Origin: Przewalskia tangutica
Lineage: Eukaryota > Streptophyta > Magnoliopsida > Solanales > Solanaceae
DNA: 64,000 bases
Assembly (NCBI GenBank): GCA_029844215.1
Contig: CM056728.1
Location: forward strand, 620,001-684,000
Reading direction: 5' to 3'
The position numbers were made by a program, and so were the translations under genes. Shown piece after piece: positions 44,111 through 54,631 of the stretch (positions within the stretch are counted from its first letter, which is position 1; every line of letters begins with the position of its first letter). A model generated the notes under the pieces. It was not told the DNA's origin. It did not search any database and saw nothing but the letters and a program-made list of their open reading frames with translations.

Positions 44111-44877
44111 TGTAGGGTTTTGTTGGGTTCAAAATATACAAGTATGGTACAACAGAAGTTTTAAATTTTATTTACTTACCTAACAATTCATTCTGATATG
44201 GTTATATGACAATCTAAACCCGTAAAGTAAAACTTAAACAAGAACACTTACGAATTGTTTAATCTGAAATCTCTACTAAGGGCGAACATACGATTGTTCC
44301 CTTCGATTGCAAGCACCTTGCTATAGTGTATTCTTCTTCCAAGAAAACCAGAAAATCTTGACAGAGGTTTGAGGAAGTTTTATTCTAAACTCTAAGTCTA
44401 GAATTGTTTAATAAATCATTAGTCTAATATCAATGAAGTTAGTGTTGTATATATCTCCCACGCGCTGATAACACTCTAGAGATGCATAAGAAAAAGTTTA
44501 TCAGCAGGGTATACCAATACTTTCCAAAAGTATACACGTGTCCATCACTAGTAATCATTACTAGTAGCAGGTGAGACATACTACATTCTCCAAGAATGTG
44601 ATGCAGACCACATGTCGACTTATAATATATCATCGATATCTCATTCTCGATGATCATTAGTTGAGGCTATTTTGAGAGTTACGCTCTATCATCAATATCT
44701 CACTCCATTAATGACAATGTAAGCTCAAGAAATGCACATTAATGAATAATTATAAACTATCAAATAATAATCCAATAATTACAAATGATATAAATAAATT
44801 AATCTTATTAATAATATGAATGTGTTCAAGTACATTTGTGCCTAATAATGATTGTCTCTATGACATACATACTTTCA
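44111..44877 (-). repeat. 3' LTR of Copia element 5, internally deleted
   Basis: Parallels the right LTR through the blocks TTCAAAATATACAAGTATGG, TCTACTAAGGGCGAACA, CCACATGTCGACTTATAA and TCTCTATGACA. It lacks the segment between GAGGTTAGTG and CTCACGCGCTGATAAC that the right LTR has. Confidence 0.8.
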
Positions 44878-45057
44878 ATCTCTCACTTGGCCTAGAGCCA
44901 ATCTCTGATGTATCTAATACCAATGTTTTCAAAATGACTATTATGCTTAATTAAGCTTAATGATTTAGTAAATGGGTCAGCTAAATTATCATCTGTGGAA
45001 ATATAGTCTAATCTTATTTATTCACTTTCCACCATCTCCCCGAGTATGTGGTATCTT

Positions 45058-45909
45058 TTAGGTATGATTGTTTCTATTTGTTGATCTTGGTTCATTAGCT
45101 TGCGCAATCGCACCAGTGTTGTCACAATAAATCATTATTGGACAAGTGACACTTGGAACAACCCCTAGTTCCTTCAGGAACTCAGATATCGAGACAACTT
45201 CTTTACTAGCTTCCGATCCAGCAATGTACTCGATTTCAGTTATCGAATCAGCAGTTGTTGCTTGCTTGGAACTTTTCCAACTCACTGCTCCACCATTGAA
45301 AATGAAGTTATATCCAGACTGAGACTTGAAGTCATCAAGATTTTTCTGGAAGCTAGCATCAGTATACCCAGTAGCCACTAGCTTCTCTTGTCCATCATAG
45401 ACTAAGAAATATTTTTTAGTTCGTTTAAGATACTTAAGAATACTCTTGACTGCTTTCCAAAATTCTGCTAGAATTTGCAAATCATACTAAGTGCATAGGC
45501 CACATTTGACCTTGTACATGTCATGAAATACATGATTGATCCTATAGCTGAAGCATATGAGATTTTTTTTCATGCGTTCAAGTTCTGCAACAGTAGAAGA
45601 CCTATCCTTCTTTGATAACTTGATGCCTTGACCCATAGGATGGCCTCCCTTCTTGCAGTTTTCCATAGAGAATCGTTTTAGCACTTTGTCTATGTATATT
45701 GAATGTGACAACTCCAACAATCTATTAGGTCTATCTCTATAGATCCAGGTTTCACCCAAGTCCTTCATCATGAAGGTGCTGGATAACCATTCCTTGATTG
45801 ATTGCATGAGAGTCTTATTATCTTTCATTATTAATAAGTCATCTACATAAATAACAATGAATACTATATTCCTGTTAGCGATATTTCGACTGCTCACGCA
45901 AGCGCACAC
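45058..45909 (-). pseudogene. Copia element 5 reverse transcriptase and RNase H
   Basis: On the minus strand IVFIVIYVDDLLIMKDNKTL holds an intact YVDD catalytic block, followed by FMMKDLGETWIYRDRPNRLL. After a stop at about 45485 the second frame has ILKYLKRTKKYFLVYDGQEK, GYTDASFQ, SWKSSKQATTADSITEIEYI and CPIMIYCDNTGAIAQANEP, the Copia RNase H. Gag and integrase were not found. Confidence 0.85.
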
Positions 45910-46354
45910 ATCGTTGACAAGTAATATAGTCTGTAAGACCGAATATCGTCTACAGAGACTGGTTTCTAAGTACCGTTCATCTATTTTATGTTATCTATTT
46001 GGCAACGACTGCAATTATACATCTAAGTGAGTTTTGTCTTATATAGCAAACACTGTGGTGTAAATACTAATGAAGGTTTATCACTCACTTCTACATTTAA
46101 CATGCATCTACGAAAGAGTTTTGCAATTATGCATCTAAGTGAGTTTTGCCTTCCCAAACATGATATTAAGCAGTTTAAATACATAATGGGCGCCGCCTAC
46201 CCAGATAATTATTTGCGGACACTATTCTAGTAATTTAAATGACAAACATATTGACATTTAACACATAATCAGTATACATATCAAATAATATAATGTATGA
46301 TAATAACCGCGGGTTAAACATTCTTAACTCTTATTTTTTTTGTTTTATGGATAG

Positions 46355-46735
46355 GTGGTGTCGCGACGCTGATCATCAGGGCCGCGATGCCAGTGAGGCA
46401 GACGCCTTCCGGCTTATGCAATACATTAGCGTCGCGGCGCCTTCGTGACGCTGATCATTAGTGTCGCGGCGCTGGTGAGGCAGAAGACTTTCGGCTTATG
46501 TAGTGCATTAGGGCCACAGTGATCCACCATGGAGCCGCGACGCCTACTATCCAGTAAGTCCAGAATTTAAAAAAAAATGAAGTTTTTAATCATGGATCTC
46601 GGACAAGAGCCACGGCTCTTGCCTGTCACTGTGACAGGCGCCGCGCCGCTCCAGCATGGAGCCGCGTCGTCGCCTTGAAACCATAGCAGGCGCCGCATTG
46701 CCCTACCATAGGGCCGCGACGCCGACGTTCTGATA
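46355..46735. other. GC-rich repeat-laden tract in Copia element 5
   Basis: Strongly GC-rich island in AT-rich DNA with reiterated GCGTCGCGGCGCC, GACGCTGATCAT and GGAGCCGCGACGCC motifs and the recurring phrase CTATCCAGTA. It is not in an open frame. Confidence 0.6.
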
Positions 46736-47114
46736 GAACGTATTCGTGTTGATTTTCTAAAGATCGTCCAAACTCTAAATCCAATTTAGGGATCAGACCA
46801 CAGATCTTTTATCATCACCCACTATTATCAATAATACAGATGTCGACCATCATCCGTTCTTGACCGTGCACCATGTTCACAATGAACCGGTTATCTGCAC
46901 TTTGGCTTAGTCCAAGTTAGAACAGAATCTCTTCCTCGATTTAGCATAGTTGATAGTTTAGGGTGACATCAAAAGGTTAAGTGTTCAGTCAAGATATGTA
47001 GGATTTCAAGAAGCCTTATTTTAATTCAGTTTGAAAACCAATTTTATGTTTAACCCATATTATTTTATTCAATTTGTTATATAATCATTGAACCAGTATG
47101 AGCTCTGATACCAC

Positions 47115-50100
47115 TGTAGAGTTTTATTGAGTTCAAAATATACAAGTATGGTACAATGAAAGTTTTAAATTTTATTTACTTACCCAACAATTCCTTCTGG
47201 TATGGTTATATAACAATAGAAACCTGTAAATCTTAAACAAGAACACTGACATGTTGTTTAATCTAAAATCTCTACTAAGGGCGAACACACGATTGTTCCT
47301 TTCCATTGCAAGCACCTTGCTATAGTGTATTCCTCTGTCAAAAAAGCCATAAAATCTTGGCAGAGGTTTGAGAAAGTTTTATTCTAAACTCTAGGTCTAG
47401 AATTATTTAATAAATCATTAGTCTAATATCAATGAGGTTAGTGATATATATAAATATATAGTTTATTTCAGGTCAAAATCGGACTAGGGTTGAGCTCTAA
47501 GCCTGACCCAAAACCCAAGGTGCAGTGGGCCAGTCCGAGTGGACCCACTGTCGGGTCGGCGCCGCGGCTCAACCTCGTAGGCGTCGTGGCGTCTTACGTC
47601 TCGTTAATATATATTCAACACATTTAATTAAATCTAAAATATCATTGACTTAATTAAATAATTTCCATCAAATAGAAATTATTCCATAGTTATTATCAAT
47701 TTAAATATCTTGATTCTAAATCGAATATTTAATAAGTTCTCAATACACCATTAGATCGAAGAGACAATCGACATAGTGTGACCCTATAGGCCTTCATATA
47801 TTGACACTAATTCAATTAAGGTTCATATGGAACTTCTATACTGCGTCGTACGACGAACTAAATATGTGAAGTACGTTTACATGAATCCAACAAACATAAC
47901 ATTTATGTGAGATGATAAATTCCTTTCATTCGCGACATACTCGATCAAGCTTAGGATTTGTCATGTGTCTATCCAAATGACTTGATCAATTTATCTCATC
48001 TATATTAGTCGACAACTAGACCATATTCTAAATATGTCTCTTGCATTGGCTAATGACTTGGTTGACCTAATATCATTGAAAAGTTGAGTGCTCTCTCGAA
48101 TATCGAATGTAGGAATGAATCCTATTATTGGCTCAACTACCACCTTAGTTTACATCATAATGCACCCAACACAAGTGGTATCTTATCCTATAAAGAATTT
48201 AAGCTTAGGACATGGTCAATTACTCTGTAAACAAGGTGTGTATTGACCTCATGTCAAATGACATTTATCTCTCACGCGCTGATAACACTCTAGATATGCA
48301 TAACAAAAAGTTTATCAGCAAGGTATATCAATACTTTCCAAAAGTATACACGTGTCTATCACTAGTAACCATTACTAGTAGTACGTGAGACATACTACAT
48401 TCTCCAAGAATGTGATGCAGACCACATGTCGACTTATAACATATCATCGATAACTCATTCTCGATGATCATTAGTTGAAGCTATTTTGAGAGTTACGCCA
48501 TCAATATCTCACTCTATTAATGACAATGTAAGCTCAAGGAATGTGTTGACACCCAATTTTGACCCATCTTTTAGTCATTTCTTGCAATTTTAAGCATTTT
48601 AGGACACCGCATTTTAATCATCATTTTTTTGCATTTTTTACATAATATTCTATGTTTATTTCTTCACAAAATGGCATTGCATCTTTTATTTTAAATTAAG
48701 CATGATATTTTTGTTAATGTTATGTTTCTATTATTATTACACCATCGCTTTATTTTAATAGTGTTTGCATCTCTTTAAATAATTAATTGACACTGCATTT
48801 TTCTTGTAATTAGGCATTTGCTAAAATATTGTATTTTATTATTATTGCATCGACATTTGCATTTTAATAATTTGGTATCTTTAAATAATTTTTCTTTTAA
48901 ATAATTAATCTATTTTGCATTGTTTGCCAAACCAGTCAAATTAAGGTACAACTGGACCACCCAATCCTCCAAAAACCAAGCCAACCGAGACCCAAAATGA
49001 AGCCAGTACTTTTCATCAATACCCAATATCCAAACCCAATACCCAAATACCAAACCCTAAACCTAAATATCTACCCTATAAAAAAAACCTACTTGACTTC
49101 TACCCTTTGCTGGACCCTTCAGCCGCCTCCCTCACGCCCTTAACTCTTCAAACTCCCCTCTGCCCTCTCTCATTTTTTAACCTCAGCAACCCTATTATCT
49201 CACCTCTCGGGTCACCTTCCTCTCCTCTCTATACACTTGCGCGGTAGCCCTCTTCACTCCCACACCTCGCGCGGAAACCCTAGCGCACCACTATCAATCA
49301 CCGTCTCTCGCTTGCTCCGTCAACACCATCATTGCCCAAACTTCTCACCACGCACTTTTCCGCCCTTTTCCGTCGCGGTGAAACGCCGGCCGAACCTCAC
49401 CATGTCGACTCGCCCATCACCGTCGAACCATCACTCGTCCCACCGCCCGCGTCCCTCGTAGCTGCGGTGGCGTTGCTCGATGACCTGCGTCGTGGAAGCG
49501 ACGCCATTGCTGCCCGCTGTTTGTTTCTACTTTCGTTATTATTACGTATGTTCCTTTGGACTGGTTCTTTTGTCTTTGATTCGGCTTTATGTTCGATCTG
49601 TTGTATATTGCTGTTGTGGACTGATTTGATTCTTTTTTTTTGATGTTTCGATATCTCGCCGGAGTGTTAGAAAACTCCGGCGATTATGTTGATTTCGTTT
49701 TCTTGATATCTGTTGTTGGTTTTGGTTCAGGGACTGATTGTTTGGTTATTTTGATGTCTTGCCGGAGTTCTAAAAAAGACTCGTATTGTTGGTTCTCGAT
49801 TCGATTCGGTGTCTTGTTGTCGTGTTTTGACGTGAATCTTTGCGTTTAGGGGCCATATCTTTGCCGATTTCTGAGCCAATTTACCATCGTTTTGAGGCTC
49901 TTAAGTAGCACTTTGAAACCACTGTTGCTGTTTCGTTTTTAAAAAAAAAATATAGTGCTGCTATGTTTAATGAGTTTGCTGCCATTTGAGAGATTAAGAT
50001 ATTACGATTGGTATTTGTTGTTGTTTAAGGCTAGTTTGACGTCCAGGCTTGGGATAAAATATCAAGTGCTAACAGATGCCCTTTTCTGGGGCATAACAGT

Positions 50101-51178
50101 TGTGTTATACTTTGATAAATGGTTGCAATATCTTGAAATGAACAGATACTACACTTGATATTTTACTGATTTTTAACATGATACTACATTTGGTATTTTA
50201 CTGATTTTTGAACATGATACTACACTCTGGCCGATGAAAAAGTTATCCGTCGATTTTTGAGGCCTCATGATTCTAAAGCGGAAAATAAAATAAATGAAGC
50301 TTTACAGGCAAGGATGATTTCTTCCACTTACATCGGATAACCAACATGCGCTTGGCGAATTCGCATGCACTTGTTTAAGTATCTACTTTATATTTTACAT
50401 ATCCGAGCCTCCGTGTTTAAAACTATTCTTGTTTTGGCGCGGATCAGAAGGTTTTATTTATTTTATTATTTTTAGCAATATTGGTAGATGAAGGAATCCG
50501 TCGATTTCAAGGCCTCCCGTCTAAAAAGCGGATTTATTTGCTTTGTTTGTTAATTTTTGCTATTATTTTAAAATTTATGTATTCTATTACTAATACTTTT
50601 ACTAAGTGTTTATGCAGTATCAGGAGATGCATTTCAAAAGAATGCCCCGGAGTTTACTTTATGTCGTATTTAATTTCATGTTTTATTATTTTGCATTGTA
50701 TTTTATTTTAATTGTAAATTATGTAAAATGCTTAGAATAGGTAGAATAAAATGAGCAATAAATAATTAACCTAGGTTTGAACGAACAACCGCAAGTTAGC
50801 GGATCTTAAAGGATGCCTAACCCCTTCCCTTTAGGATAATAAAGAACACGATCCGAATCTCACTAATTTCGCAGACCATTAAATGGAAGTCAATTGCAGT
50901 ATTTTTATTGCAATAAACTAAGTGTCCTAATTCACTATAATAATTAGGTGGCGACTCCTTAAAATACATTTAGGAATCAACCATGCGCAGCAGTAATCCC
51001 GTTTCCGACTCCGGTTAAAATGGGGTGTTACAGAATGCACATTAATGAATAATTATAAACAATTAAATAATAATTCAATAATTACAAATGCCATAAATAT
51101 ATTAATCTTATTAATAATATGAATGTGTTCAGGTACATTTGTCTCTAATAATGATTTTCTCTATGACACATACCTTCG
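47115..51178 (-). repeat. 5' LTR of Copia element 5, interrupted
   Basis: LTR sequence lies at 47115-48543 and 51038-51178; 48544-51032 is a later solo LTR with GAATG duplicated on both sides. Confidence 0.8.
48544..51032 (+). mobile_element. Solo LTR (2,489 bp), probably of a Gypsy element
   Basis: Begins TGTTGACACCCAATTTTGAC and ends AAAATGGGGTGTTACA. Perfect target duplication GAATG (48539-48543 and 51033-51037). A TATA-like CCTATAAAAAAAACC near 49075 is followed by a C/T-rich leader, as expected inside a long LTR. No gag or pol is present. The TGGCGACTCC phrase at 50949 resembles a tRNA-Arg primer-binding motif but lies before the LTR end. The short open frames around 49237-49643 are LTR leader, not genes. 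Confidence 0.8.
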
Positions 51179-51717
51179 GAATTAAGCAAATGAGCAATTA
51201 TTAACTAAGAAATCACCACTAGATATCAAATTGCTAACGGTTGGCAACTTAATATTCTCAATAGTAAACAAAATGTTAAAGTGTAAATGGGCCAGCCGTT
51301 CTCAGCCCAGCCGAGAGTCTCCCATGTGGGACCCTTTCTCTTTCCTTTGTATATTTGGTGAATATTAGACTTAGGTTTGTACCTTAATTAGTAGTGTAAT
51401 TTAACATAATTGTAAAGTTAGTATTCTTATAGAATAGGAATTCCTTGGTAGAATAGGAAGATGATCTTCCTTGTAACTTGTATATATATGTCTTTCATTA
51501 ATAAGAATAATCAAGAGATTATTTCTTTCATGGTATCAAGAGTCTAGGTTCTCTTTACCTTGCTTCCGCTCCTCAAAATTTCCTCTCTTCTTTTCGGATT
51601 TTTGGCCTAAAATTTCTCGATTTTTGTTCTTCATTGTTTAACAAAAACCGAGTCTATTCTCTTCCAAAAACCTTTCCTCGCAAATTTCTTTCTCCGGATC
51701 TTATTGTTCTATTCCCT

Positions 51718-52700
51718 ATGGCTGATAAGAATAATTTTCATCCTGCCCTCACAGTTTCTAACATCAAGAGCGTCATCCCTATCGTTCTTGACCTAGAAAA
51801 CGTCCAATATGGGACGTGGGCGGAATTATTTAAGATATATGCATTGACACACAAAGTCCTCCACCACATCATTCCTCAATTTCCTCCTAAGGAGGGTGAT
51901 ATGGCATATTCTTCTATGACGGTTGTGCCAACAAAAGAAGCAGATCCAAAATTATGGGTCATGCTTGATGCCAAGGTTCATCAGTGTATTTATGTCACTA
52001 TCTCTTTGGATCTTTTACAGACAATTATGGAATCCAATTCCATGGCTATGGCGGCGTGGGATCGATTGCGAGACATATTCCAAGATAACAGTAATTCTCG
52101 TATTGTTATCCTTGAGTAGGAATTTTCTCAAGTTTCTATGGCGAATTTTCCAAATGTTTCTTCTTATTGCAAACGTCTCAAGGACTTGACAAACTAACCC
52201 ATGGCGTGGGTTTTCCTGTTTCGATAGTAAATGCAGTTCTTCAGATGGTTGTCGGTCTATCTGAGGCCTATACAGGGGTTGCTTCGGTTGTTCGTCAAAG
52301 TAACTCCCTGCTAGCGTTCTATCAAGCCCGCTCCATGCTCACTTTGGAAGAAGCAGGTTTGGCTAAAAGAGCATCGATCAGAGCAAATCCTGTCGCCATG
52401 ATGAATACTTTCAATTTCTCCCCTTCCAATCCAACCAACGTGACCCAAAATCACAACAACGAGGGTGGTAAGAAGGACCAAAATCGGAAGAATAATGGCA
52501 AGAATCGCGGCGGCAACAACGGGGGCAACCGTCGTGGCATCGGCGATTTTGGGGCCCCAGGCGGTGGAAGTGGGTCCCGAGCCGCCATCGCCGCGATCTG
52601 GCGCCACGACACCTCAATATCAGCCAGTGCAAGCACCGCGACCCAGCTCCTACCCAGGTAAGACTCGGGTTTTGAGACGTATGGCAACACGGCAGATCCG
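51718..52700 (+). pseudogene. Copia element 4 gag
   Basis: Starts MADKNNFHPALTVSNIKSVI, continues VLDLENVQYGTWAELFKIYA, and has an in-frame stop after 161 codons (52117). The second half resumes with SEAYTGVASVVRQSNSLLAF and a Gly/Asn/Arg-rich tail KNRGGNNGGNRRG. Confidence 0.85.
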
Positions 52701-53154
52701 GTATACTTAGGTCTCTCCCTTCAGACCACGGCGGTCCCGCTCGGGCCAAACATTGAAGTAGAGATCTGCGCGCTTGGTTTGACCGGACCCTAATTGGTAC
52801 ATGGACCACGAGCGCCAGCGCTGACATCAGGCGGTACTCTCGTCTTATTTTAATTTGAGCACTAATCGTGGTATAACTGTGGGTAATGACAATTCAATTC
52901 CAATTAAGGGTTATGGTCATAAAACTTTGTCCCCTCCTAATCCACCACTTGTCCTGAAACATACCCTTCATTTCCCAAAATTGATTAAAATTTGATGTAT
53001 GTCCGTAAATTCACCACTGATAATTGAGTTTCTATTAATTTTGTTCCATTTGGGTTTCTGTGAAGGATTTCAAGACGGGGAGTCATCTCATGAGGTGTGA
53101 CAGTAGAGGAATCTTTATCCATTCGCACTGAGTCTCAACATCTCGCGTCAAGCT

Positions 53155-54148
53155 ATGTCATCCACTTTTGCAGTTGTTGCTCCTTCCTTGTGGCATGCTC
53201 GTCTAGGTCATCCGGGGTCGTCTATTTCTTCTGATGCTTTGAGAAAGTCTATTATGACAATACTCAGTTCTGAATTTTGCATGAAAGACTTGGGGCCCTT
53301 GTGCCATTTTTTGAGAATTGCAGGCACTCGTCATGCATGTGGATTGTTCTTAACACAGAGGAAGTATGCAGCAAAGATCATTGAGAGGGCTGAGATGTCA
53401 TCCATTAAGTCCACTTCTACTCCAGTTGATACTAAACCCAAGTTGGAGTCTTTGCGGTGGCTCTCAGTATAAGGATCAGGCCTGTATCGTAGTCTTGCGG
53501 CGCGCCCGATATCTTACGTTCACGCGACGGACATTACATATGCGATCCGGCGTGTGTGTTTGTTTATCGTGATCCCGAGTTGAACATATAAATGCGCTCA
53601 AACGCGTCGCCATACATTCGAGAACAACGATTATGGTTTGCATTTGTACCCTTCGTCGACGTCTACACTTGTCTCATATACAGATGTTGATTGGGATGGT
53701 TGTCTTGACACCAGACGGTCTACGTCTGGCTATTGTATGTTTTGGGTAATAACTTGGTCTCATAGTCTGCCAAGCGTCAATCTACACTTTCATGTTCAAG
53801 TGCAGAGGTCGAGTATCGAGGGATAGCCAATGTGGCTTCCGAGTAATGTTGGTTACGAAATTTACTTTTAGAGCTTCATTGTCCTATTGAGAAAGCTACC
53901 TTGGTATATTGTGATAATATAAGTGTCATCTACCTTTCTGGTAATTCAGTTCAGCACCAGCGCACTAAACGCATAGAGATGAATATTCACTTTGTTCGAG
54001 AGAAGATAGCTAAAGGACTAGTACGCGTCTGTCATGTCCCTTCCAGATATCAGATTGCAGACATCTTTACAAAGGGTCTTCCATCGGTCATTTTTGAAGA
54101 TTTTAGAGACAGTCTCAGCGTACGAAGACCGTCCGCAATGACTGCGGG
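53155..54148 (+). pseudogene. Copia element 4 pre-integrase / RT / RNase H fusion by deletion
   Basis: LWHARLGHPGSSIS (pre-integrase) runs without break into SDALRKSIMTILSSEFCMKD (RT C-terminal region), so about 2 kb present in element 2 has been lost. RNase H follows with YCDNISVIYLSGNSVQHQRT and RIEMNIHFVREKI in shifted frames. Confidence 0.8.
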
Positions 54149-54402
54149 AGTGTGTTAAAGTGTATATGGGACAACCGTTTTCAGCCCAGCCGAGAGTCTC
54201 CCATGTGGGATCCTTTCCCTTTCCTTTGTATATTTGGTGAATATTAGACTTAAATTTGTACCTTAATTAGTAGTGTAATATTACCATAATTGTAAAGTTA
54301 GTATTCTTATAGAATAGAGATTTCTAGGTAGAATAGGAAGATGATCTTCTTGTATATATATACTTTTTATTAATAAGAATAATGAAGAGATTATTTCTTT
54401 CA

Positions 54403-54631
54403 CAGACTAATTGCATCGTTGAGATGCTAAGAAAAATATTAGGACATATTTCAAATACAAGCATCGACAGATAATAATTCGTTAGCAAACTCGTCCTGAT
54501 ATTGAATTTGGACCATATTATATATATAGAAATTAAAAACATTAATATTTTATTTATGTTTACATTGAACTTATATTGCCACTCCACATTCACTCACTTA
54601 AATTTTGAATCCGCCTCGTCCGTCGTTATCA
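54403..54631. other. 3' flank of the pectin methylesterase gene
   Basis: AT-rich sequence between Copia element 4 and the esterase stop codon, likely including its 3' untranslated region. The antisense open frame 54324-54593 has no recognisable content. Confidence 0.45.

Larger units (their letters stand above)
44111..51178 (-). mobile_element. Ty1/Copia LTR retrotransposon 5 (minus strand), with nested solo LTR
   Basis: A perfect 5-bp target duplication GAATT (44106-44110 and 51179-51183) delimits the element. The 3' LTR is 44111-44877; the 5' LTR spans 47115-51178 and is interrupted by a 2,489-bp solo LTR. The minus strand reads LTR end CTCTACA, then GTGGTATCAGAGCTC (primer-binding site, 47114-47100). 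Only reverse transcriptase and RNase H are recognisable inside. Without the solo LTR the right LTR is about 1.57 kb against 767 bp for the left; about 810 bp (47452-48270) is absent from the left LTR. Confidence 0.88.
51274..54402 (+). mobile_element. Ty1/Copia LTR retrotransposon 4, internally deleted
   Basis: LTRs 51274-51530 (257 bp) and 54153-54402 (250 bp) share TGTTAAAGTGTA and CATGTGGGA and end TTTCTTTCA. The primer-binding site TGGTATCAAGAGTCTAGG starts at 51531, and a purine-rich GACTGCGGGAGTG precedes the 3' LTR. No target duplication is visible (CAAAA against GACTA). Gag is followed by pre-integrase and then directly by the RT C-terminus; integrase and most of RT are deleted at about 53235. 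Same family as element 2. Confidence 0.9.

Noticed and set aside
49237..49643. Ser/Pro-rich ORFs in a C/T-rich region
   Set aside because: They sit in the transcribed leader of the 2.5-kb solo LTR and look like low-complexity sequence, not a gene.
51269..54407. Target duplication for Copia element 4
   Set aside because: Flanking pentamers CAAAA and GACTA do not match; the LTR ends are clear but no duplication can be claimed.
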